41,064 nucleotides of DNA from Candidatus Parvarchaeota archaeon. GTDB taxonomy: Archaea; Nanobdellota; Nanobdellia; JAFCGN01. The translations under genes were made by a program, and so were the position numbers. Shown here piece after piece: positions 28,369-37,586 of the stretch. Location: positions 1 to 41,064 of the forward strand of contig JAFCEQ010000006.1 of the NCBI GenBank assembly GCA_017609105.1, in the 5' to 3' direction. Each line of letters begins with the position of its first letter. Position 1 is the stretch's first letter. The notes under the pieces were generated by a model. It saw nothing but the letters and a program-made list of their open reading frames with translations. It ran no database searches and was not told the origin of the DNA.

Positions 28369-29520
28369 TTAGTTAAAGAACGGTAGGATGAAGTTAAGCA
28401 GGAGTAAGAGGAAGGAGAACGTGAATATGGAGCTTATGATTTTGTTTAGTTTGTTCTCGTTTTTGAAGAAGTATGCCATGAAGTTGTAGATTATTTGCCC
28501 GCCGTCCGCGAACCATATTGGAAGCAAGTTAATCATTCCTATGGCGAAGTTCAAGTTAATTAGCCAACCAAATAAGCCTGATAACCATATTAGTATGGAG
28601 TAAAGCCATTTCGGAGCCCAACTTTCTTTTTTGTGTTCAAATGATTGTTTGTGCGTTATTCCCATGTATGGCATGCTCTTATTTGTGGGTGATTCAGTTA
28701 GTGTTAAATTATAGTTTTTTCCGTTAGTTGTTGTTAGAGTAATGTGGTCGTTTGGTTTTAATTTTTGCAAGTAGTTAATGAAGTCTTCTGTTGTGTTTAA
28801 TTGCGTGTTATTTATTTTGTTTATGATGATTCCTTCTGTTAATCCTGCTTTTTCTGCAGGATAATTTGGGATCACGCTTACTATTTTGATTCCATTATAT
28901 TCAATGATTGTTGTGAGTAATGGTGTGAGAGTCCATGAGATTAAGAAGATTAAAAGAAAGGATAATGCAATGTTAGAGATTGGGCCTGCGCTTGCAATTC
29001 TTAATCTTGAGAGTTTGCTTGCTTTCATCATTGATTTTGTGTCAAATTCCACGAATGCGCTGAAGATTATTGCTAATAAGCCGAAACCGCTTGATTTAAC
29101 TTTTACTTTTTCCACCATTCCTGTTATTCCATGACTGAATTCGTGGACAACGCTTAAAATAAAGATTGAGATTATTCCATACCATAATGGGATGAAAACA
29201 GGGCTTCCAGGTATTTTAACGCCAGGTATTACTAAGCCTACTCCAGCGTTTGCTTCAGGAGTGGTTAGTAATGCAATTAATGATTGAATTAAGAAGTATA
29301 TTACGAAAATCATTCCAATAAGTGCGAAAGGTATTGATATTGTGCTGAACATCTTCCAAAAAAAAGAGTATTTAGAAAGTTTTTTCATAAATTTAAGCGG
29401 TTTTTTTGTTTTAAAAGCAATAAATATTTTTTCCATAACAGTGATTTTTTTTCTGTTCTTATACACTAAGAGCGCGATTAAGAGGTAGAAAGTGATTGTG
29501 AAGATTGTTTGAGTGTTCAT
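28369..29520 (-). CDS. site-2 protease (M50) with PDZ domain
   Basis: VHEFSHG metal motif, KAGLTEGIIINKINNTQLN PDZ, NLLPIWFADGGQ. Confidence 0.94.
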   Translation of the reverse strand: MNTQTIFTITFYLLIALLVYKNRKKITVMEKIFIAFKTKKPLKFMKKLSKYSFFWKMFSTISIPFALIGMIFVIYFLIQSLIALLTTPEANAGVGLVIPGVKIPGSPVFIPLWYGIISIFILSVVHEFSHGITGMVEKVKVKSSGFGLLAIIFSAFVEFDTKSMMKASKLSRLRIASAGPISNIALSFLLIFLISWTLTPLLTTIIEYNGIKIVSVIPNYPAEKAGLTEGIIINKINNTQLNTTEDFINYLQKLKPNDHITLTTTNGKNYNLTLTESPTNKSMPYMGITHKQSFEHKKESWAPKWLYSILIWLSGLFGWLINLNFAIGMINLLPIWFADGGQIIYNFMAYFFKNENKLNKIISSIFTFSFLLLLLNFILPFFN

Positions 29521-29633
29521 AGTGTTTAATACATTAATTAAAAGGTTTTAACTTTTTTGCTGTGAATAATATTTTTTTTGTTGAAAAAGTTTTGTCGGGA
29601 ACTTTTTTAAATTAAGGTTTCCCTAATAATTGT

Positions 29634-30284
29634 ATGATTCCAAAAACGATTAAAGAATATTATGAAGAACTTTATTCAAAAGAATTTGAATCAAAGGTTT
29701 TAAGTGTTGATGGAGAAAAAATTGTGCTTGATAAAACCCTTTTTTATCCTGGCGGGGGCGGGCAAGCATGCGATGTTGGATGGATTAATGGGTTTGAGGT
29801 TTATTTTGTGAGTGTTAATGATGGCGTGATTTATCATCATGTGAGAGAACATGATTTAAGAGAGGGGGAGGTAGTAAAGGGAGTTATAAATTGGGATAGG
29901 AGGTATGAGTTAATGAAACTTCATTCAGCAGCGCATATTGTTTATTATAAGTTTGTTGAAGTTTTTTTTAATGGTGATTACAAGAAAGCAAAGGTTATTG
30001 GCAGTAATGTTAGTGTTGGGAAAGCAAGGATTGATTTTGCGCTTGAAGAAAGTGTTGGTGAGAAACTTAAGGAGGTTGAAGAATTAGTTAATGAATTCAT
30101 TAAGGAAGGGCATGAAATATTAACAAGGTCTGTTGGTGGTGGGAGAAGAGTATGGGTTTGTGAGGATTATGAGATGCCGTGCGGTGGCACGCATGTTAAG
30201 AATACGAGAGAAATTATTGGAGTGAAGTTAAAAAGAAAGAATTTGGGCGCGGGAAAGGAAAGAGTGGAGATAAAACTCGCGTGA
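29634..30284 (+). CDS. alaX: AlaX alanyl-tRNA editing protein
   Basis: FYPGGGGQACDVG, LHSAAHIVYYKF, MPCGGTHVKNTREIIG. Confidence 0.93.
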   Translation: MIPKTIKEYYEELYSKEFESKVLSVDGEKIVLDKTLFYPGGGGQACDVGWINGFEVYFVSVNDGVIYHHVREHDLREGEVVKGVINWDRRYELMKLHSAAHIVYYKFVEVFFNGDYKKAKVIGSNVSVGKARIDFALEESVGEKLKEVEELVNEFIKEGHEILTRSVGGGRRVWVCEDYEMPCGGTHVKNTREIIGVKLKRKNLGAGKERVEIKLA

Positions 30285-30301
30285 TTTTAGAGTTGATTAT
30301 T

Positions 30302-31909
30302 ATGAGTGATAAGGAATTAAAAAAAGAGGCAATAACTTTTTGGGCTGAGGATATTGCTTCTGAAATAATTAATAGACAAGAGTATAAGTATGTTAATAAG
30401 AAGATTAAGAAACCAAAAGAATTTGTTGTTAAGACGAGTGCGAGTTTAAGCGGTGTTCTTCATATTGGAAGATTAAGTGATACAATAAGGAGTGAAACAG
30501 TTTATAGGGCTTTAAAGAATTTAGGAGTGAAAGCAAGAATTATTTGGGTTGCTGAGGATATGGATCCTTTGAGGAAGATTCCGAAAGGCGTTCCAAAAAC
30601 TTTTGAAAAATATCTTGGATGCCCTGTTAGTGATATACCAGATCCTTTTGGGTGTCATGAGAATTATGCTGAGCACTTTAAAGCAGAATATTTTAAGGTT
30701 ATTGATGAGTTTGTTTATGAGAAATTACCTAAGTATTCTATGAGGGAGGAGTATAAGAAAGGAAGTTTTAATGAGTTTATAAAAAAAATTCTTGAACAAC
30801 AAGATCTTGCGATTGAAATTCAAAACAAGTACAGGACTGAATCATTAAAAAAAGGTTATTCTAATTGGAAGCCTATATGCGAGAATTGCGGTAAAATAAT
30901 TACTCCGAGGGTTACAAGAGTAGAGAACGGGCTTGTTCATTATGAGTGTAAGGATTATTCTTTTGCAAAAACAAGAGTTAAGGGGTGCGGGTATAAAGGA
31001 AGTATTAATCCTTTGAAGGGAGGAGGAAAATTAATGTGGAAAGGTGAGTGGGCAGCACAATGGGCAAGATGGAAGGTTTCAACAGAAGGTGCTGGTGTGG
31101 AGTACTCTGTTCCTTTAAGCGCGTGGTGGGTTAATGCTGAGATTGTTGAAAAAATATTTGATTATCCAATGCCTGTTCCAATATTTTACGGGCACTTATT
31201 TATTGATGGTAAGAAAATGAGTGCGAGTTTAGGAAACGTTGTTTTCCCTCATGAATTTCTTAAGTGTTCGCGACCTGAGCTTTTAAAATTCTTGTATAAT
31301 AAACGTCTTCTTAAGACCAGGAGTTTTAGTTGGAAGGATTTAGCGAAATTACATGATGATTTTGATAAGCATGCGAGAGTGTATTATGGGGTTGAGGAAG
31401 GAGATACTTTGAAAGAAACAGGGCATATGAAAAAATTGTATTCTTATTCATCTCTTAAAAAAGTTCTTCCAATAATTCCAATAACTTATTCTTATGCAGC
31501 AACGCTTGCGCAAATTTACGGAAGTAATAAAGAAGAAATAATAAAGGCGTTGAAAGCAACAGGACATTATAATAAGAAGGTGGAGGACTTAATTTTTGAG
31601 AGAATTAGAATGGCAAAGAATTGGGTTGAAAATTATGAAATCCCTGATGAAATTAATTTTGTTCTTGTTAAGATTATTTTAAGTAAAGAAGAAAAAAATG
31701 TTGTTAATGATTTCATTAATGTTTTAGAGAAAAGCAAGGATTATGAAATATTTCAAAAAAGAGTTTATTCTTTAGCAAAAAATATTGGTATGAAAAAATT
31801 TTTCCAAATAATGTATAAAGCATTATTTAATAAGGAAAAAGGCCCGAAACTTGCGATTTTTGCATGGAATAATAAGAAAAAAGTTTTAGAACATTTAAAG
31901 AAGTATTAA
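30302..31909 (+). CDS. lysS: lysyl-tRNA synthetase, class I (ORF-track GTG start 30281; M8 at 30302 preferred)
   Basis: SGVLHIGRLSDTIRSE, EDMDPLRKIPKGVP, KKMSASLGN. Confidence 0.95.
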   Translation: MSDKELKKEAITFWAEDIASEIINRQEYKYVNKKIKKPKEFVVKTSASLSGVLHIGRLSDTIRSETVYRALKNLGVKARIIWVAEDMDPLRKIPKGVPKTFEKYLGCPVSDIPDPFGCHENYAEHFKAEYFKVIDEFVYEKLPKYSMREEYKKGSFNEFIKKILEQQDLAIEIQNKYRTESLKKGYSNWKPICENCGKIITPRVTRVENGLVHYECKDYSFAKTRVKGCGYKGSINPLKGGGKLMWKGEWAAQWARWKVSTEGAGVEYSVPLSAWWVNAEIVEKIFDYPMPVPIFYGHLFIDGKKMSASLGNVVFPHEFLKCSRPELLKFLYNKRLLKTRSFSWKDLAKLHDDFDKHARVYYGVEEGDTLKETGHMKKLYSYSSLKKVLPIIPITYSYAATLAQIYGSNKEEIIKALKATGHYNKKVEDLIFERIRMAKNWVENYEIPDEINFVLVKIILSKEEKNVVNDFINVLEKSKDYEIFQKRVYSLAKNIGMKKFFQIMYKALFNKEKGPKLAIFAWNNKKKVLEHLKKY

Positions 31910-31993
31910 AAAAGAATTTATTTTTTAGAGTTAGTTGTGTTCAAAAAAACTTTTTTGATTTAGTGAGCGCTCATAACAATTTTTTTTATTGCT

Positions 31994-32164
31994 TTAACCT
32001 TTTCTTTCCTTGTTCTTCGGTCTTAATGCTTTGCTGCCGCACTTCCTGCATTTAGCTTTTCCTAGTTTAATTTTTTGATTATCTGTTTTGAGCGTGCTCT
32101 TACACTTACGACACACAAAAACTCTATGAAATATTCTTCTTTCAGCTTCAGGGAATTTTGCCAT
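31994..32164 (-). CDS. rpl40e: ribosomal protein L40e, 56 aa (absent from ORF track)
   Basis: Translated by eye: [56 protein letters not shown]; CxxC pairs. Confidence 0.93.
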   Translation of the reverse strand: MAKFPEAERRIFHRVFVCRKCKSTLKTDNQKIKLGKAKCRKCGSKALRPKNKERKG

Positions 32165-32170
32165 AATACG

Positions 32171-34150
32171 TTATTTGTAAATTATTGTGTTTAAAAAGTT
32201 TTTTATATTATTGATTAAGTGCTTGATTCTTATCTTAAAACTCATGAAACCGCTTGCACTTCTTGTTAAATAATAATATTCGTTTTCTTCAAATCTTGTG
32301 CCATGATCATCAACACAAGTAAGATTTGCGTTAATTAAGATGTTCTCAGGGCTTGTTTCATAATAATCGAATACGCAATTCGCAATACTATCATTTTTTA
32401 AAGAAAAAACTTTTGTAATGCTTCCTGAAGTTAGAATTAGTGTTTTATTCTTGCAATCCCCGTTTATTTTAATCATGAAATTAGTGGGTTCATCGTTGTA
32501 AAAAGTTTTATTCCCAACATACTCTAAACTCAAGTTTGGTTTTTCAGCTTTTATTATTTCTGTTGTGAATGAATTATTCTCTATGAAAATTTTTAATTTA
32601 TGCCTTCCTTTAGGCGGGGATTCCAAGCTCTCATTAATGAATTTTTCTTCATTTATTAGAACTCTTGGCACTTCCACTATTCTCGTATAATTAAGATAAG
32701 AAATATTTATTTTCAAATTCTCTAAAATCTTATTCCCAGCATTCCTGAAACTGAAAGACAAATTAAAAGTATTATTATAAATTACTCGCGGGATTATTCT
32801 GAAATCACTTACTTCAATTCCAGTCCGATACTTTAATTCTTGAAGACTTATTTTTGACATAGCTTCCTCAAATGATTGCTCGCCTTTAATTGGATAAATA
32901 TTAATGCTTGCATTAACATCCTTGCTACCGAAAGCAATTATTTTAACAAGTGTGGGGTAATAATATTTTTTTTCAAAATTATTTCTTGTTTTAAAAACAT
33001 AATATTTTGTTGTGTTTTTTAATGGCTGTAAGAATAAATAATCATTTGAACTATCATTAATGAGTTCAATTCTTTCATTATTATAATAAACTTCAATTGT
33101 TGTTAAAACAAAAGCATTCAAAGTATTTTGAGCATTAATCGTTAAAACCAAGTATTCATTCTCCCCTGCTTTTTCTTTATCAAAACTTGCTTTAATCTTA
33201 ATTAAGTCTTGACTGTCATTCTCATAAGAAATTATTCTTAGTGTTTCATCAGAGTTTTCAATAATTGCTTCGCCATTAATTGTTGTGAAAACTATTTTAA
33301 AAGGATTGAATGAAGGATTTTCTGAGAAAAAAGTTGTAATATGAGTGCTATCAACAAAACCGTACTCCCCGTAAGTTGGATCAAAATCCACCCATTCACC
33401 GCCAATTAATGCTTGCACCCAAGCATGAGGCCCCATAACAGTTTTATTAGAAGCGTAACCAGCCACATACCTTGAAGGAATTCCAACAGCTCTTGTTAAT
33501 GCTAAGAACATGGTGCTGAACTCATCACAAACTCCTTTCTTATTTTTCAATATTTCAGAAGAATTCAAAACACTTTCAGCATAATCATGATTCTCATCTT
33601 TTATTGTGTATTTTATGTTTTTATTCACCCATTCAGCAATCATAGCAGAAGCTTCTAAAGTAGTGTTCGCACCGCTCGTTATTTTTGAAGCAAGTTTTTT
33701 AATATCCTCATTAATTACTATTTTTTCACTTTCATTAAGGTAAATAAAATAAGAATCATTTATTTTTTCAGGAAAAAAAGGATTATTTTTTATTCCTCTC
33801 AAACTCTTTTCTGACTTAAAACTACAATTTAAATAAAAATTAATATCATCTGAAATATGAGTTAAGTTTTTTTGAGCAAACCTTCCGTTCTCATTTTCAC
33901 TAAAATAATCAAAATTAGATGAAGGGAACTCACAATTTTCAGGAAGAGAATGAAAAGTGATATTCGCGCTTAATAATTTATTAGTAAGTTTTATTTTTCC
34001 TGTCCAAGAATAATTTATGCTTGAAGAAGTTGTTTTCAAAGGATAATAAATTTCTAAACCAATAACAAGATTAAAGGATGTTATTAAAATTAAGGAAAAC
34101 ATTAATGGTTTCATTATTTTTTTTGTTATAATCTTGTTAAAAAACTTCAT
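32171..34150 (-). CDS. secreted/membrane transglutaminase-like protease-fold protein, 659 aa
   Basis: N-terminal hydrophobic segment; NKKGVCDEFSTMFLALTRAVGIPSRYVAGY...GPHAWVQALIGGEWVDFDPTYGEYG (C-H-D). Confidence 0.9.
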   Translation of the reverse strand: MKFFNKIITKKIMKPLMFSLILITSFNLVIGLEIYYPLKTTSSSINYSWTGKIKLTNKLLSANITFHSLPENCEFPSSNFDYFSENENGRFAQKNLTHISDDINFYLNCSFKSEKSLRGIKNNPFFPEKINDSYFIYLNESEKIVINEDIKKLASKITSGANTTLEASAMIAEWVNKNIKYTIKDENHDYAESVLNSSEILKNKKGVCDEFSTMFLALTRAVGIPSRYVAGYASNKTVMGPHAWVQALIGGEWVDFDPTYGEYGFVDSTHITTFFSENPSFNPFKIVFTTINGEAIIENSDETLRIISYENDSQDLIKIKASFDKEKAGENEYLVLTINAQNTLNAFVLTTIEVYYNNERIELINDSSNDYLFLQPLKNTTKYYVFKTRNNFEKKYYYPTLVKIIAFGSKDVNASINIYPIKGEQSFEEAMSKISLQELKYRTGIEVSDFRIIPRVIYNNTFNLSFSFRNAGNKILENLKINISYLNYTRIVEVPRVLINEEKFINESLESPPKGRHKLKIFIENNSFTTEIIKAEKPNLSLEYVGNKTFYNDEPTNFMIKINGDCKNKTLILTSGSITKVFSLKNDSIANCVFDYYETSPENILINANLTCVDDHGTRFEENEYYYLTRSASGFMSFKIRIKHLINNIKNFLNTIIYK

Positions 34151-34210
34151 TAATACATTAGATAAAAATTTAATACTAAATAATTTATTATTATATTTTA
34201 GTGGTAAGCA

Positions 34211-34723
34211 ATGATTGATTATTATTTTGAAGAAACAACAAGAGAAATCATAGAATTTGCGAGAAAATTAAAATTAGAGATTAAAGAAGCAAGAATGATT
34301 AAAGCAAGAGATATTAAAGAATTAAAAAAGAAAGTTAAACAATTAAAAGAAAAAACTCTTTTTTTATCTTCAACTAATTATAAATTAAATCGTTATGCTG
34401 TTGAGAATAAGTTAGTGAATGGTTTAATTAATATAGAGCTTCATCCAAAACCAGATTTCACTCATTTCCGCAGAGCAGGGCTTGATGATGTTCTTGCAAA
34501 GTTCATGAAAGAAAACAATGTCATGTACGTTATTAATTTTAATCTTTTATTAAATCCTCCGCAAAATTTTGAAAAGTTTTTAATTCTTGGAAGAATGTTA
34601 CAGAATTATCGTATTGCTAAAATAAATGAAACTGAAGTAAAAGTAGTGAGTGGAGCAGAAAAAATACTTGAATTAAAAAGCAAAGAAGTTCTTAAAGCAT
34701 TTGAGAGAATATTAAAAAAATAA
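34211..34723 (+). CDS. rnp3: RNase P protein Rpp30/Rnp3
   Basis: PHP/TIM-like; NPPQNFEKFLILGRMLQNYRIAKI...VVSGAEKILELKS; INIELHPKPDFTHFRRAGLDDVLAKFM. Confidence 0.85.
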   Translation: MIDYYFEETTREIIEFARKLKLEIKEARMIKARDIKELKKKVKQLKEKTLFLSSTNYKLNRYAVENKLVNGLINIELHPKPDFTHFRRAGLDDVLAKFMKENNVMYVINFNLLLNPPQNFEKFLILGRMLQNYRIAKINETEVKVVSGAEKILELKSKEVLKAFERILKK

Positions 34724-34844
34724 AAAGAACAGGTTAAAAAAAGCATTTCTGAACAAGTTATAGAAGAAAAAAAACTTAACCGCAAAGTTGAAAACAGAAA
34801 AAACTCTTAAATAATTTAATACAAACACGTAAAGGTGATTAAAA

Positions 34845-35072
34845 ATAGTTAAATTTGAGACAATAGAATCAAAAGAATTTAAGTACGGCAGAAACAATTT
34901 TATTGAAATAAGCAGAAAAAAAGTTGTTGATGTCGAGAATGAAAATGAGTTTCTTCAAATAAGCAAGGGATTCTATGACCAACAAGAAAATAAGAGATAC
35001 AAAGGAGGGGTTGGCTTGCCAGACAATCCTGAATTAAAAGCATTTCTTATTGAAGCACTTAGAGAACTATGA
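34845..35072 (+). CDS. small conserved-looking protein, apparent AUA start, 75 aa (absent from ORF track)
   Basis: Frame read by eye: (ATA)VKFETIESKEFKYGRNNFIEISRKKVVDVENENEFLQISKGFYDQQENKRYKGGVGLPDNPELKAFLIEALREL; SD-like AAAGGTGAT 5 nt upstream; in-frame TGA at 34836; no ATG/GTG and only a late TTG. Confidence 0.7.
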   Translation: MVKFETIESKEFKYGRNNFIEISRKKVVDVENENEFLQISKGFYDQQENKRYKGGVGLPDNPELKAFLIEALREL

Positions 35073-35136
35073 ACAAATAATTAAGAACAAGTTTTTTATT
35101 TTTTTTATAAATTTTTTTTTAATAATTTTTAGAATT

Positions 35137-35248
35137 AATAAGAAGAAGAGTCTTGCGAACCAACCAATCAAGTTTCCCTGAGAGGCATATCACAAAAACG
35201 ACTTCCGAGGAAATCATTTTTGCTAGGTTTTCGCACTCTTCTCTTATT
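35137..35248 (-). ncRNA. candidate structured RNA of unassigned family
   Basis: Terminal helix AATAAG-(bulge)-AGAAGAGT-(bulge)-GCGAA paired with TTCGC-ACTCTTCT-CTTATT; internal hairpin 35193-35222 whose A.C mismatches on + become G.U pairs on -. Confidence 0.5.
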
Positions 35249-35384
35249 AAAAAGAGTGATTTATATATAGTAATTCCATGTTTTTAAAGGTTATTAACCA
35301 AATTTTTTAACAAGATTTCATTCAATGCATTTACTGCCTTTCTTATCAAAAAACCTTAAAACTTTTCATTGCATAAATTAAAGC

Positions 35385-35705
35385 ATGACAAAACTTTCTT
35401 TTTCTGGAGAACGAATTGATGATTTTGAATTTAATAGGGTTCAACAAAAAATAATTAGTAAGATGAAAAGATTAAGCGATTTATTTAAAGATGTTGAAGA
35501 AATAAAATGCCATTTCAAGAACATACATTCTTCTGAAGAACATGATGGCAAAGTAGAGATATCTGTTAAACTTAAGAGCAAGAAAATTAATGAAACATTT
35601 AAGGCAATGGGATTTCAACCGCAATACGTTATTGACGAGATACTTAATGATGTTGAGAGGTTCGCTCTTGACCGAAAAGTTCAGTTTCCGCAAAAAAAGC
35701 GTTAG
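35385..35705 (+). CDS. hypothetical 106-aa protein, possibly HPF/RaiA-like fold
   Basis: Complete ORF; IKCHFKNIHSSEEHDGKVEISVKLKSKKINETFKAMGFQPQYVIDEILNDVERFAL has beta-beta-alpha layout. Confidence 0.6.
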   Translation: MTKLSFSGERIDDFEFNRVQQKIISKMKRLSDLFKDVEEIKCHFKNIHSSEEHDGKVEISVKLKSKKINETFKAMGFQPQYVIDEILNDVERFALDRKVQFPQKKR

Positions 35706-35735
35706 TGAATAGTTTATTTATTAAAAAAAAATTAG

Positions 35736-35808
35736 TAGTCCCGCCAGGATTCGAACCTGGGTCACCTGCTCCAAAGGCAGGTATCCTTGACCGCTAGACG
35801 ACGGGACT
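35736..35808 (-). tRNA. tRNA-Gln (TTG anticodon)
   Basis: agtcccgtcgtctagcggtcaaggatacctgccttTGgagcaggtgacccaggttcgaatcctggcgggact; acceptor AGTCCCG/CGGGACT; loop CTTTGGA. Confidence 0.93.
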
Positions 35809-35918
35809 GTTAAAAGTATTGCTTAAAATAAAGAATATTAAATTCTTTTTAAATTTTGTGAAAATAAAAAAAATTTTTAAAATTAATTATTAAACAATTC
35901 ATTAATCAATTTCTTGAT

Positions 35919-37475
35919 TTATAATTTTTTAATCATGTAATTATCTTTTAATTCATACCCTTGTTTTCTATAATACTCTCTTACTCCCACACCACTAATC
36001 ACTCTTAATTCCTTATAACCTTTTTTTCTCGCAATTTCTTCTGCTTTTCTTAATAATTTCCTCCCATAACCCTTGTTTTGAAAAGAACCTTCACTAAAAT
36101 TTTTGCTTAAAGGCAGTGCAAAACCATAAGAATGCAATTCCCTGATTATTGCTGTTCTACTCAATCTTAACCTGCAGAATGATAAGAGCGCGTCATTATT
36201 CTCATCGTCAATAGAAATAAAATATTCTTCGCCATTGCTTGCAGAGTATTTTGTTATATTCAATTTTTCTTTAATCTTTCTTGTTATATTAACATGACCT
36301 ATTTCTCTGCAACGAATACAATTGCATTTTAAACCCTTCTTCTTCAATTCCTTCCAAACAATTTCTCTTAAATTACCTGTTTTTATGTTTCCTTCTGTTG
36401 TGCTAAGAGGAATATCTCTTAACACTCTTTTAATCCTGCACCATTTTGGAATTCTTGGCTTTGCTTGAGTAAGAACTTTAATAACGTACTCATCATTGAT
36501 TGGCACGTACTCTCCTTTAACAAATTCTTCATAAAGTTTGGTGTTTTTAACAAGCATTGTTGGATATATTTTTAACCCGTCAGGCATGAAAGAAGAATTA
36601 TTAAAAAGGGTTTCAATCATTTGAACATCCTTCTTAATTCTTTCATTAATGCTTAACTTTTTTTTGAATGGCAAGCCAAGCATTATATGAAAATCAATTT
36701 TGAATCCAGCGTTTCTTAAGAGTTCAACAATTTTTATTGTTTCATTCACTCCATGACCCCTGCTCACTTTTTCAAGCACTTCATCATACACGCTTTGAAC
36801 TCCAAGTTCAATTCTTGTCACGCCATACTCAAGAAATCTTTTAATCTCAGTTTCATTTATTGTATCAGGCCTGGTTTCAATTACAAGAGCAACGCACCTA
36901 TGCTTTGAATTCTCATTTTCTTTAATAACTTCTTTAAGGTTTTTACGCTCTTTTTTCTTCTCTGGATAATCATTCAATGCTTGGTAAGCGTCTCTAATAA
37001 AATCATTTTGGTATTCAATATTAAGAGAATTAAAAGTCCCGCCCATTATAATAAGCTCAATTTTTTCAGGAACATGCCCTGTTAAATAATATTGCTTCAA
37101 CCTATTCTGAACTTGCTTATAAGCATCAAAATCATTAAAAATTGCTCTCATAGTTGCAGGTTCATTACCAGTATATGAGGGAGGGGTTTTCTTATTAATC
37201 ATGCTTTCAGGACAATAAGAACATCTGCCATGAGGACACTTATGAGGTTTGCACATAATAGCAATAACATTCACTCCTGATTTACTCCTAACAGGCTTTG
37301 TTTTAAGTAAATTAAGAACTTTTTCTGTGTGATACTTTTTAGGTATTTTTTTCAAGATTTCACAATTATTCGGAGTTCTTTTAACACCTAAACTCATTTT
37401 TTCTTTTTGAAGTTCTTTAAGAGTTCTTATTTCTCCATTAATAATTTTTTTTGCTATTAGAGATGCTTTGCTCAT
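35919..37475 (-). CDS. elp3: Elp3 tRNA uridine-34 modification enzyme (radical SAM + GNAT)
   Basis: CKPHKCPHGRCSYCPES cluster motif; LIIMGGTFNSL; GNAT FQNKGYGRKLLRKAEEIARKKGYKELRVISGVGVREYYRKQGYEL. Confidence 0.96.
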   Translation of the reverse strand: MSKASLIAKKIINGEIRTLKELQKEKMSLGVKRTPNNCEILKKIPKKYHTEKVLNLLKTKPVRSKSGVNVIAIMCKPHKCPHGRCSYCPESMINKKTPPSYTGNEPATMRAIFNDFDAYKQVQNRLKQYYLTGHVPEKIELIIMGGTFNSLNIEYQNDFIRDAYQALNDYPEKKKERKNLKEVIKENENSKHRCVALVIETRPDTINETEIKRFLEYGVTRIELGVQSVYDEVLEKVSRGHGVNETIKIVELLRNAGFKIDFHIMLGLPFKKKLSINERIKKDVQMIETLFNNSSFMPDGLKIYPTMLVKNTKLYEEFVKGEYVPINDEYVIKVLTQAKPRIPKWCRIKRVLRDIPLSTTEGNIKTGNLREIVWKELKKKGLKCNCIRCREIGHVNITRKIKEKLNITKYSASNGEEYFISIDDENNDALLSFCRLRLSRTAIIRELHSYGFALPLSKNFSEGSFQNKGYGRKLLRKAEEIARKKGYKELRVISGVGVREYYRKQGYELKDNYMIKKL

Positions 37476-37586
37476 AATTTCTTCAATTCTTGTTTTATTT
37501 TAAAAAGATTCTCTTTTATAAAAAATTTTTTTAGAATAATTTTAGAATAATGTATAAAAACAAGTAATTCGTTCTTTAATAAAAAA

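Noticed and set aside
31941-31973. Palindromes TCAAAAAAACTTTTTTGA and TGAGCGCTCA between lysS and L40e
   Set aside because: Short, lying between convergent genes; plausible termination region but below what I would call a distinct element
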